From positions 310,001-374,000 of the forward strand of contig NZ_QLUW01000002.1 of the NCBI RefSeq assembly GCF_003268025.1: DNA of 64,000 nucleotides, read 5' to 3'. This stretch comes from Paenibacillus montanisoli (GTDB lineage: Bacteria; Bacillota; Bacilli; Paenibacillales; Paenibacillaceae). This document shows, piece by piece, positions 49,287-57,801 of this stretch (position 1 is the first letter of the stretch; each line of letters starts with the position of its first letter). The position numbers were made by a program, and so were the translations under genes. The notes beneath the pieces are model-generated. The model did no database searches and was not told where the DNA came from. It saw only the letters and a program-made list of their open reading frames with translations.

Positions 49287-51002
49287 CTACAGAACGGATA
49301 AGCCATTCTTAATGAGGTTGGCCAAGGAATCGACCTTACTGAGCTCCTGCAGTTCATCTCTAAGCGGCAGTTCGAGCTGATTGAGCCCGGCATGCTCCGA
49401 CGCAAGCTCGAGCAGCTCTAACCGCAGCAGCCAATCATTCGGATAAGAACGGCAAAGGACCTGATGAATGTCGAGAAGCTCTTGGATGCATCCGGCCGTG
49501 AGATTATTCTGCTCTCTAATCGCTGCGACCTGCTGATAGAGACGTTCCAGCTCCGTCCATGCAGCAGGCGGTTCGTGCGGCGGAGCAAGCTGCGGTTCAG
49601 GCGGGTCATAATACGAGGACGGTTCGGCCGCACCGGGATAGGCGGAGACAATGCGCGATCCTACAGCCATATCGTAGGTTCCCCACTCCTTCTTGAATAA
49701 CTCTTTCCCGTCCAGCGTAACGGTACAATCATCGAATGAAATAAGCATCGCACGCTGTCCATTTTTCAACATGCCCTTTATACGGCCGCTGACGCTTACG
49801 CCGCTCTCGAATTGCAATTGAACGGTGTTACCTGTTGCAATGCCCATCCCAGCCAGTGCATCGTCATCGCAGGTTTCAATCGCAATGTGGCCTTGCAGCT
49901 TCCCGATCGGCGTACCGAAGCCCTTTGCATGGTAATCCTTCCCATGCCCTTCCAGCTGCCGGTTATTCGCGGAAAGCGCAGTCGGACCGGTCGTGTTGAC
50001 ATAAATCGCTTCCCCGTTCGAATCCTTGATGAGACCATGGACGACGCCGGTTACAGCAATACCGGAGTTAAACTCAAATGTGGCCACGCTTCGTGAGCGC
50101 ACCGCTCTCTCCAAGCTTTCCGTTCCGCCGACCCGGAACGCCATCGTATCCGCTAACGCTTGAACGCCTTCCATCAGCTCATCGAAGCTTCTGCATACGA
50201 ATAGCTTCGATTGCATCTCGGTAACGATCTTAGGACTAGCCGCGCAAGCTTCCACCGAATACGGCAATTTCTTGACGGCGCCGGTAAAACAATGCTTGCT
50301 CTCGCCAACCGAGGACAATAAACCGGCGCCATAGATTTTCGGATCGCCCAGCTCGCCGATCAGCCCGTATTCGACGGTTGCCCAGAATAAACGGGACACC
50401 TTTTCGGCTTCCGTTAATTCGAGCACGGCATGCTGCTTTTCTTCCGCGAGCTTCTGGGCTGCCGCTTTCTCTTCCGGCGTCGATTTCGGATCCTCCATGA
50501 CAATGGTGAGCTTGCGCAGCGCCTCGAACGCTTCCGATCTCTCTTTCATGGAGAATGCTTTCGTGCCGATTGAGCCGATGGTCTGCACGTACTTTCGATA
50601 TTCCGAATCGAACAGAATAGGCGCATGGCCCGCCGCTTCATGAATAATGTCGGGTGCAGGCGTGTACTCGATGTTCGATAATTTTCGAATTTCCGCCGCG
50701 ATCGGCAGTATGCCGCTAGCAAGCAATTCGTAGAAGACCGCGCCAGGAATAAGCCCGTTTACGATAACCGCGCCCCATCCTATCTTCGACAGGCAGGCAT
50801 TCATCTCCGAAACGCGGGGAATCTTTTCCGTTTCGATGCCGGACTGTCTTAGGCCGTCCACGAATGCGGCATGCGCCGTATGCTGCAGCGCATGATGGTT
50901 TTGGCGCATGACGTAGCGCCAAACGGCATGATCGATAGGCGTGTATCGATCGTAGTCTTGCTCGGCTATATATGGGGTTATATGAGGAGGAATCACTTTC
51001 AT
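49287..51002 (-). CDS. Aromatic amino acid hydroxylase (phenylalanine 4-monooxygenase) with long C-terminal extension
   Basis: Hydroxylates phenylalanine to tyrosine with tetrahydropterin and iron. It is 571 residues, about twice the usual bacterial enzyme of around 280. The catalytic part (1-330) has the iron ligands HEAAGHAPIL (two His, about 123-132) and Glu in ATVEYGLIGE. The remaining 240 residues are not part of the catalytic fold: a beta-rich middle with repeated GV.V.G-type strands (VSVSGRIKGML) and a helical end. GGGAG eight bases upstream selects ATG 51002. Last gene of the aromatic operon, so entry of phenylalanine is encoded together with tyrosine breakdown. Confidence 0.9.
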   Translation of the reverse strand: MKVIPPHITPYIAEQDYDRYTPIDHAVWRYVMRQNHHALQHTAHAAFVDGLRQSGIETEKIPRVSEMNACLSKIGWGAVIVNGLIPGAVFYELLASGILPIAAEIRKLSNIEYTPAPDIIHEAAGHAPILFDSEYRKYVQTIGSIGTKAFSMKERSEAFEALRKLTIVMEDPKSTPEEKAAAQKLAEEKQHAVLELTEAEKVSRLFWATVEYGLIGELGDPKIYGAGLLSSVGESKHCFTGAVKKLPYSVEACAASPKIVTEMQSKLFVCRSFDELMEGVQALADTMAFRVGGTESLERAVRSRSVATFEFNSGIAVTGVVHGLIKDSNGEAIYVNTTGPTALSANNRQLEGHGKDYHAKGFGTPIGKLQGHIAIETCDDDALAGMGIATGNTVQLQFESGVSVSGRIKGMLKNGQRAMLISFDDCTVTLDGKELFKKEWGTYDMAVGSRIVSAYPGAAEPSSYYDPPEPQLAPPHEPPAAWTELERLYQQVAAIREQNNLTAGCIQELLDIHQVLCRSYPNDWLLRLELLELASEHAGLNQLELPLRDELQELSKVDSLANLIKNGLSVL

Positions 51003-51042
51003 TTGCTTCACTCCCTCTTCTGTTTGCACCAAGATGTTGTTG

Positions 51043-52308
51043 TTAATATGCCGGGAGAATCCGCCCGCTTACCTCGCCGAATCCGATTCGGTAGCCATTT
51101 CCTTGGCACCACCCGGTTAGAGCCAAGCAGTCGCCGTCCGAAAGCCACACCCGCTCCTCGCCGCTGCTCAGCCGAATCGGCTCCGTACCGCGCCATGTCA
51201 GTTCCAGCATGCAGCCTCGCGATTCTTTCGTATCCCCGCTGATCGTGCCGGAGGCGAGCAAATCCCCAGGGCGCAGGTTGCAGCCGCCAACCGTATGATG
51301 CGCGATTTGCTGTGCGATGGTCCAATAGAGATGATTGTAGTTGCTTGCCGCGATCCGATCCGGCCGCTCGGAGCTTGCGTTTTGCAGACAGACCTCTAAA
51401 TGGATGTCGTATGTGCATGGGCGCTGCTGGCACAAGTAAGGCAGCGGCTTCGGTTCCTGTTCCGGAGCCGGAACGCGGAAAGCCGCCAGCGCTTCCAGGG
51501 GCACGACCCATGGCGAAACGGACGTGGCGAAATTTTTGCCCAGGAAGGGTCCGAGCGGCTGATACTCCCAGGATTGAATATCGCGCGCGCTCCAGTCGTT
51601 TACAAGCACTAGACCGAATATATGGTCCTCTGCTTCTTCGATCGGAATCGGCATCCCCCGCTCGTTGCCGGTGCCGATCACCCAGCCCATCTCCAGCTCG
51701 AAATCAAGCTGACGGCAAGGTCCATAGATGGGCGCGGCCGCATCCGGCGGCTTCATTTGCCCGTTCGGGCGACGGATGTCCGTTCCGCTGATCACGATCG
51801 AGCTTGATCTTCCATGATACCCCACGGGCAGATGAAGCCAATTCGGCATCAATGCGTTTTCTTTGCCGCGGAACATCGTGCCGACATTCGTTGCATGGGC
51901 CTTGGAGGCGTAGAAATCGGTATAATCCCCGATCTCAACCGGCAGCAGCAGTTCTACTTCGCTTTGACGGTACAAGGCCGCTCGCCGCAACCCCTCGTTA
52001 TCCCGCAAGGCCGGCTCATCGGCATCCAGCAGACGGCTAATGGCAGCGCGAACCTCATTCCAAACCGGGCGGCCAAGCGCCATGAAGGCTTGAAGCGACG
52101 GCTTTGCGAAAACTCCTTTACCGGAGGCACTTGTGTCCGCCAATAAGCCGGCATCATCGAGGGCGGCCAAATCCAATACATAGCTCCCGATTGCGACACC
52201 GATCCGGGGGGAGCCGCCTTGCCGGGGACGAAACACGCCATACGGGAGATTCTGAATCGGAAAGTGAGATTCCGGCTCCACGTCTATAAATGAGCGCGCA
52301 AGCGCCAT
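51043..52308 (-). CDS. fahA: Fumarylacetoacetase
   Basis: Splits fumarylacetoacetate into fumarate and acetoacetate. It is 421 residues: an N-terminal SH3-like domain (FPIQNLPYGVFRP), then the FAH fold with YTDFYASKAHATNVG (about 130-144, catalytic Asp/His region), FELEMGWVIGTGNERG (Glu metal ligands, about 203-218), VLVNDWSARDIQSWEYQPLGPFLGKNF (only residues about 234-260) and LLASGTISGD. AAGGAG lies before the ATG; the preceding gene stops four bases upstream. Confidence 0.95.
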   Translation of the reverse strand: MALARSFIDVEPESHFPIQNLPYGVFRPRQGGSPRIGVAIGSYVLDLAALDDAGLLADTSASGKGVFAKPSLQAFMALGRPVWNEVRAAISRLLDADEPALRDNEGLRRAALYRQSEVELLLPVEIGDYTDFYASKAHATNVGTMFRGKENALMPNWLHLPVGYHGRSSSIVISGTDIRRPNGQMKPPDAAAPIYGPCRQLDFELEMGWVIGTGNERGMPIPIEEAEDHIFGLVLVNDWSARDIQSWEYQPLGPFLGKNFATSVSPWVVPLEALAAFRVPAPEQEPKPLPYLCQQRPCTYDIHLEVCLQNASSERPDRIAASNYNHLYWTIAQQIAHHTVGGCNLRPGDLLASGTISGDTKESRGCMLELTWRGTEPIRLSSGEERVWLSDGDCLALTGWCQGNGYRIGFGEVSGRILPAY

Positions 52309-52312
52309 TCGA

Positions 52313-53266
52313 TCAGCTCCTTCGCTCCAGTTTATACAGCTCCCTCAGCTCATCGCGCGGTTCGTCGAAGCTGCAGCTTCCGTACACGGTTAAAGCTTTT
52401 TCGCGATAGCGTTGAATTTCTGCCGTCGGTATCGAGAAAGCGTTCCACTCCAAGCCATCGTCCGTAAAGCGGAAATGGTTCGGATCCTCGTCCTCCACGA
52501 TCTCCGTTATGCGTTTACGGTCTAAACCATGAGCATGCGCGAGCAGCCCTGCAATAAACACATTGAGAAAACCGTGCATCTTCGCGCTCACTTCCGTTCG
52601 ATGCATGCGGATCGGATGATGCAAGCCTGCCGTAAATTTGAGGGAAACGGCACTATCCCTGCATGCTTGCAGCACGAGCGCGACCTGTTCCGGAGCAGGA
52701 AACGCTTCGGCTGACAGTCCGCCTGTTCGCAGCTTCAAGCCTAGCTTCGCTTCACTTGCGGCATTGTATATCGCAAGCTGGTGGATCGCCTCGAGCATAT
52801 TGGACTCCCAGTGCGAGTCGAGCGCGTAAGTAAACTCGCAGAAGGTCCGCAACCCGGCACCGGCTGTCTCAGCTCCGACCGCGGTCAAGAGTTGGCCTTG
52901 TACCGGTATCGGCGGCACAGGCAAATCGAGCGTGTCGATCACGGCCGCATCCTGCGCATCCGCATGGAACGAACGTATCCGGGCTAAGCTGCCATTCAGC
53001 AGCTCCAAGCATTCGGCGCTGCTGCGGCATCGATAGCCGATCGCCGATAGATGAAGCGGCTGCGCTTGCGAAAATAACCCTATATGCGGCTCCAATTCAT
53101 CCAGCCGGGAAACCGGAACCACGAACTTGCCCAGCATCCACTGATCCTGATCGCGGGCATAGCGAGCGAATTGACGAATCGCATCTTCCATCGGCAGCTC
53201 CGCCGGCGGGAACAGCCCCGCATAGTCAATCAACTCCGTCAACAATTGCTTTGCGCTTAACAGCAT
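52313..53266 (-). CDS. Conserved protein of unknown function in the homogentisate operon
   Basis: A 317-residue cytosolic protein. The most striking part is near residues 180-225: LGLKLRTGGLSAEAFP, VALVLQACRDSAVSLKFTAGLHHPIRM, where the Lys, Arg-Thr-Gly-Gly and the K-x-T-A-G-L-H-H-P motif look like an active site of a barrel protein. Similar unnamed proteins exist in Actinobacteria, as I recall. It lies between the CoA ligase and fahA, where the missing step would be maleylacetoacetate isomerase. No glutathione- or mycothiol-dependent isomerase fold is visible. Assignment as the isomerase is only a hypothesis. Confidence 0.75.
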   Translation of the reverse strand: MLLSAKQLLTELIDYAGLFPPAELPMEDAIRQFARYARDQDQWMLGKFVVPVSRLDELEPHIGLFSQAQPLHLSAIGYRCRSSAECLELLNGSLARIRSFHADAQDAAVIDTLDLPVPPIPVQGQLLTAVGAETAGAGLRTFCEFTYALDSHWESNMLEAIHQLAIYNAASEAKLGLKLRTGGLSAEAFPAPEQVALVLQACRDSAVSLKFTAGLHHPIRMHRTEVSAKMHGFLNVFIAGLLAHAHGLDRKRITEIVEDEDPNHFRFTDDGLEWNAFSIPTAEIQRYREKALTVYGSCSFDEPRDELRELYKLERRS

Positions 53267-53308
53267 GCTCGCACCTCCTTCACCATCGAAGCTACAAGAT
53301 TCAACGAT

Positions 53309-55285
53309 TCAGCTGCCTAGATTGCCTCGCATGGCCAGACTCCGAATTTCGTCGACTGCCTCCGGATTCTCAAGCGCGGACAAATCGCCTGGATCAACCG
53401 CCAAATAGGCGGCCCGAATGACTCTTCGCATGACCTTCGCGTTTCGGGTACGAGGCAGCGCTTGAACCAGATGGATCGCATTCGGCTTGAAAGCCTTCCC
53501 TAGCCGATCGGCAATCCATTTGAACAATTCCGCGACGAATGCAGCCGATGCGGCTTCGTCAGGCAGCTGGCGGTTCCCGGGAACGACGAAGCACACTGCT
53601 GCCTCGCCTTTCGCCTCGTCGGGTACGCCGATGACCGCAGCTTCGACAACCTGCGGGTGGCCGACGAGCAGGGATTCCAGCTCCGCAGGTCCAAGCCGTT
53701 TGCCCGCGACATTCAGCGTATCGTCGGAACGGCCGGTAATGGTCCAATAGCCGTTCTCATCCAGCTGAACCCAATCGCCATGTACCCAAATATCCGGCCA
53801 GCGCGACCAATACGTCCTCTCATAACGCTCCGGCTCCTGCCAGAAACCGCCTGCCATGCCTAGCCAAGGGCTCTTCAGGACGAGCTCCCCCACTTCTCCT
53901 CTAACCGGCTTCCCTTCCGCAGAATAGACCTCCGCATGCATGCCGGGGATTGCGCTATTGAAGCCGGCCGGGGCAATCGGCTTCAGCAGCACGTTGCCGA
54001 GGATGCCGCCGGATATTTCCGTCCCGCCCGAGTAATTGACGATCGGCACGCGTTCTTTGCCGACGTCACGGAAGAGCCACATCCAAGGCTCCGGATTCCA
54101 TGGCTCCCCTGTCGAACCGATGACCCTCAGCGAAGACAAATCGCAATCCCGATAGCAAGCTTCACCGTGCTTCATCAAGCTGCGAATTAATGTTGGCGAA
54201 ATTCCGAGATGCGTAACGCCGTGCTTCTGGACTTGGCGGAATATGCAGTCGGGGCCGGGATAATCCGGCGCACCTTCGTACAATACCATCGTTGCGGCAT
54301 TGAGCAGCGTGCCGTACATGAGGAACGGCCCCATCATCCACCCCATGTCCGTAATCCATAGCATGACGTCACCGGGTCGAACATCCATGGCATAACCGGC
54401 ATCGAACGCCGCTTTAATCGGAAAACCGCTATGCGAATGGACGATGCCTTTCGGTGCGCCGGTAGTGCCGGAGGTATAGAGCAGCATGAGCGGGTCGGAG
54501 CTCCTGAGGGGATACGCGACGGGCGACTCTCTACTAGCGGAACGCGTCAGCTCGGCCCAATCGACGTCCTTCTCCGATCGCCATGATATCGGACAACCGA
54601 GCCGGCGCACGACGACGACCTTCGTGACGCAGCCGGATGCATCCACCGCATGATCGGCTTCCTCTTTCATCAGCACCGGTTTACCGCGGCGATAAAATCC
54701 ATCCACCGTCACGACCAGCTTGCAGCCAGCCCCTGTCAGCCGTTTCGCTGCCGCATCAGCGCCATATCCGGAATAGACCGGTACGCTGATCGCTCCCAGC
54801 TTGGCTGCGGCAAGCATGGCCATGACGGTTTCCGGGATCATCGGCATATAGACGGCCACGCGGTCCCCCTTGCGGATGCCCAAACGCAGCAGTCCGTACG
54901 CCGCGCGGTCCACCTGCACGGCAAGCTCGCGATAGGTATAGCTGCGGCTCGTGCCGTCCTCCCCTTCCCAAATCAGCGCGGTTCGCCTCGATACGGCCGG
55001 GTCCTTCAGCCACTTATCGACCGCGTTATAGGCGGCGTTGATCCGTCCGCCGGCAAACCACGACGGCCAGCGGATGCCCGCGGAGAGGTCAACCGTTTGC
55101 GAATAGCGCCGAAACCAAGCGATTCCCATATCCTGCACGACCGCTTCCCAGAACCAGGCGATGTCTCCTATTGACATCTGGTAAAACGCGTCATAATCGT
55201 CGAACCCATGCTGCTGCATCAAGCGAAACAGCCGCGTATTTGCCATATCGGCTTTCGTCGGGCGCCAAACCGGCTTTAGCCCCAT
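53309..55285 (-). CDS. Acyl-CoA ligase, probable acetoacetate-CoA ligase
   Basis: A 658-residue adenylate-forming enzyme of the acetyl-CoA-synthetase type. The phosphate loop is LLYTSGTTGAPKGIVH (about 255-270), with NYSGGTEISGG (about 405), WVHGDW, GRSDDTLNVAGKRLGP (about 505-520) and the catalytic Lys in PRTRNAKVMRR near the C-terminus. In this operon acetoacetate is the obvious substrate; from sequence alone acetate or propionate cannot be excluded. AAGGAG nine bases before selects ATG 55285; an in-frame TTG at 55294 overlaps it. Confidence 0.88.
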   Translation of the reverse strand: MGLKPVWRPTKADMANTRLFRLMQQHGFDDYDAFYQMSIGDIAWFWEAVVQDMGIAWFRRYSQTVDLSAGIRWPSWFAGGRINAAYNAVDKWLKDPAVSRRTALIWEGEDGTSRSYTYRELAVQVDRAAYGLLRLGIRKGDRVAVYMPMIPETVMAMLAAAKLGAISVPVYSGYGADAAAKRLTGAGCKLVVTVDGFYRRGKPVLMKEEADHAVDASGCVTKVVVVRRLGCPISWRSEKDVDWAELTRSASRESPVAYPLRSSDPLMLLYTSGTTGAPKGIVHSHSGFPIKAAFDAGYAMDVRPGDVMLWITDMGWMMGPFLMYGTLLNAATMVLYEGAPDYPGPDCIFRQVQKHGVTHLGISPTLIRSLMKHGEACYRDCDLSSLRVIGSTGEPWNPEPWMWLFRDVGKERVPIVNYSGGTEISGGILGNVLLKPIAPAGFNSAIPGMHAEVYSAEGKPVRGEVGELVLKSPWLGMAGGFWQEPERYERTYWSRWPDIWVHGDWVQLDENGYWTITGRSDDTLNVAGKRLGPAELESLLVGHPQVVEAAVIGVPDEAKGEAAVCFVVPGNRQLPDEAASAAFVAELFKWIADRLGKAFKPNAIHLVQALPRTRNAKVMRRVIRAAYLAVDPGDLSALENPEAVDEIRSLAMRGNLGS

Positions 55286-55327
55286 ATTCAGCAACTCCTT
55301 ACGTTTCCTGAGGTGGATGGCTGCAAC

Positions 55328-56485
55328 CTAGCTTGTAATCCAGCTGTACACATAATTCTTGTCCTCGGCTCCCTGCAAATGCTCTACCACTTGCAGCGGG
55401 CGAAAAGTATCGATCATCACCGCGAGCTCGTTCGTTTCTTTTTTGCCGATGCTGGCTTCGATCTTCCCAGGATGAGGCCCGTGCGGGATGCCTGAAGGAT
55501 GAAGCGTCACCGAGCCTTCCTCGATGCCTTTGCGGCTGCCGAAGTTGCCCTTTACGTAGTACAGCACTTCGTCGCTGTCGACATTGCTGTGATAATACGG
55601 CGCGGGAATGGATTGCGGATGGTAATCGTACAGCCTCGGACAGAACGAACAGATGACAAACTGGTTCCCTTCGAAGGTTTGATGGATCGGCGGAGGCATG
55701 TGAATGCGGCCGGTAATCGGTTCGAAATCGCGGATGTTGAATATCCACGGATACAAATAACCGTCCCAGCCCGCCACGTCGAGCGGATGATGGGGGTAGA
55801 CGTGCGAATGAAGATAACCCCCTTTTTTCGTCCGGACCTCGAACTCGCCTTTCTCCGTAAACGTTTCCAGCTTTTCCGGTACCCGTATATCACGCTCGCA
55901 GAACGGGCTGTTCTCCAGCAGCTGCCCGTGCTCGTTGCGATACCGCTTCGGCGTCGTGATCCAGCTGTTCGTCTCCACGACGAGCAGCTTGGATTTGCCG
56001 GCATCGGGCAGAATCCGATGGATCGTGCCGATCGGGAGCACGATATAGTCTCCGGGCCTGTATCGCAGCGTGCCGAACATCGTCTCCACGGTTCCGGTCC
56101 CTTTATGGACGAACAGCAGCTCATCCCCGTCGCCGTTGCGGTAATAGTAGTTCATCGCTTCCGTAGGATGGACGATGCCGATCAAGAGATCGTCGTTGCC
56201 GAGCAAGTACTGCCGGCCGGCGACCGCATCCCCCTTCGCGGCTAATCCGCCAGTCCGGAAATGCCGGTGCCGAAGCGCGCCTTGCGTTTCATATTGCGGC
56301 CTGTAGACCGCAAGTAATTGCGCATTCGTAATTTCAGTAGGCGCATGGTGGTGATAGAGGATCGATTGAATGCCCGAGAAGCCTTTCGTCCCCATCACTT
56401 GCTCGCGATACAGCGAACCGTCGGGCTTGCGAAACTGCGTATGCCTCTTCGGCGGAATCTCCCCCATACGGTGATAAAACGGCAT
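55328..56485 (-). CDS. hmgA: Homogentisate 1,2-dioxygenase
   Basis: Opens the ring of homogentisate to maleylacetoacetate with O2 and Fe(II). At 385 residues it is the shorter bacterial cupin form. Iron-site residues appear in HPSGIPHGPHPG (about 330-341) with Glu soon after (KIEASIG), and in YYHSNVDSDEVLYYVKGNFGSR. The N-terminal MPFYHRMGEIPPKRHTQFRK is typical of bacterial homologues. It follows hpd by 33 bases. Confidence 0.93.
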   Translation of the reverse strand: MPFYHRMGEIPPKRHTQFRKPDGSLYREQVMGTKGFSGIQSILYHHHAPTEITNAQLLAVYRPQYETQGALRHRHFRTGGLAAKGDAVAGRQYLLGNDDLLIGIVHPTEAMNYYYRNGDGDELLFVHKGTGTVETMFGTLRYRPGDYIVLPIGTIHRILPDAGKSKLLVVETNSWITTPKRYRNEHGQLLENSPFCERDIRVPEKLETFTEKGEFEVRTKKGGYLHSHVYPHHPLDVAGWDGYLYPWIFNIRDFEPITGRIHMPPPIHQTFEGNQFVICSFCPRLYDYHPQSIPAPYYHSNVDSDEVLYYVKGNFGSRKGIEEGSVTLHPSGIPHGPHPGKIEASIGKKETNELAVMIDTFRPLQVVEHLQGAEDKNYVYSWITS

Positions 56486-56518
56486 TCTCGATCCTCTCCC
56501 TTCACCGTCGCGCCTGGA

Positions 56519-57631
56519 TTACAAATTGCCTCTACGCGCCTGCTCGCGTTCGATGGATTCGAACAGCGCCTTAAAGTTGCCTTCCCCGAAGCCGACGGCG
56601 CCTTTGCGTTGAATGATCTCGATAAATAACGTCGGACGGTCAACGATGGGCTTCGTAAAAATCTGCAGCAAGTATCCTTCGTCATCCCGGTCGACCAAAA
56701 TATTCAGTTCCTTCAGCATGGCTAGCTCTTCGTCAATCTCGCCGACCCGGTCCGGGAGCATTTCATAATAGCTGTCCGGCGTACTCAGAAACTCGATGCC
56801 GTTATTCCTCAGCGTGGTTACCGTATCGATAATGTCATTGGTCAAAATCGCAATATGCTGCACCCCGGCTCCGTGATAATAATCCAGATATTCTTGGATT
56901 TGTGATTTGCGCTTGCCGGTAGCCGGCTCATTAATCGGAAACTTGATCCGCCCGCCGCCGAACATCACCTTCGACATGAGCGCCGAATATTCGGTCGAAA
57001 TGTCTTTATCGTCGAAATGGATCATCTGCTTGAAGCCCATGATGTTCTCGTAGTACTGCACCCACTCTTCCATATGCTCGACATTGCCCACTACGTGGTC
57101 TATGCCGATCAGCCCGGTCGGCTGATGGGGAATGCTCATCTCGCAGGACTCATAGTTGGGCAGAAACAAGCCTTTGTAGCCGCTTCGGTCGACTAACGTA
57201 TGGATCGTATCCCCATAGGTCCCAATGGCCGCCATCGTCACCTTGCCGCCGGCATCCGAATATTCGCGAGGCGCCATAATCGGAATCCCGCCTCGAGATA
57301 CCGCTTCAAGGTAAGCCTTCTCGACATCATCGATTCGCATCGCGATGTCCTTTACGCCGTCGCCGTGCAATTTGACAAATTCCGCGATCGGATGATCGGG
57401 CGCAAGCGCCCCGCTAATAACGAACCTCGCCTTGTTCTGTTCGAGCACATAAGATACTTTGCTGGTTTCGCCGGTTTCTAAGCCTGCGTAGGCCGTAGGC
57501 TTGAAACCGAAGCCTTTGCACAGGTAGTGTGCGGCTTGCTTCGCGTTGCCGACATACATCTCGATGTAGTCGATTCCACGTACCGGAAAAAAATCAGGTG
57601 ATTGCCCTTCAAGCTTTCGTTGTTTTTTCAT
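56519..57631 (-). CDS. hpd: 4-Hydroxyphenylpyruvate dioxygenase
   Basis: Turns 4-hydroxyphenylpyruvate into homogentisate (Fe(II), O2). It is 370 residues with two VOC-like halves. The iron ligands are His in IDHVVGNV (about 178), His in GAGVQHIAI (about 256) and Glu in FIEIIQRKG near the C-terminus. AAAGGATGG before the ATG at 57631 supports that start; an upstream in-frame ATG at 57664 is followed by a charged leader that is unlikely to be translated. First gene of the operon hpd-hmgA-ligase-unknown-fahA-hydroxylase. Confidence 0.95.
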   Translation of the reverse strand: MKKQRKLEGQSPDFFPVRGIDYIEMYVGNAKQAAHYLCKGFGFKPTAYAGLETGETSKVSYVLEQNKARFVISGALAPDHPIAEFVKLHGDGVKDIAMRIDDVEKAYLEAVSRGGIPIMAPREYSDAGGKVTMAAIGTYGDTIHTLVDRSGYKGLFLPNYESCEMSIPHQPTGLIGIDHVVGNVEHMEEWVQYYENIMGFKQMIHFDDKDISTEYSALMSKVMFGGGRIKFPINEPATGKRKSQIQEYLDYYHGAGVQHIAILTNDIIDTVTTLRNNGIEFLSTPDSYYEMLPDRVGEIDEELAMLKELNILVDRDDEGYLLQIFTKPIVDRPTLFIEIIQRKGAVGFGEGNFKALFESIEREQARRGNL

Positions 57632-57756
57632 GCTGTCCCATCCTTTTTTTACCTTTACGTTCATCTTATTCAGCGCCTGCAGACGATGTCGAAGGATCCA
57701 TAGTAATATTTATTCAGCCATCGGATGAACTATCCTCACCATTCGGTAGGCATAGC

Positions 57757-57785
57757 AAAAAGAGCCTGCCATTTGGCAAGCCCCT
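57757..57785 (-). terminator. Terminator of the DUF5050-like gene
   Basis: GCTTGCCA / TGGCAGGC stem, then TCTTTTTGC on the minus strand, just before the hpd operon leader. Confidence 0.7.
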
Positions 57786-57801
57786 CATGATCGTTTTAGT
57801 G

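Noticed and set aside
55499-56245. Plus-strand frame of 248 residues
   Set aside because: Antisense shadow of hmgA, whose family motifs are clear.
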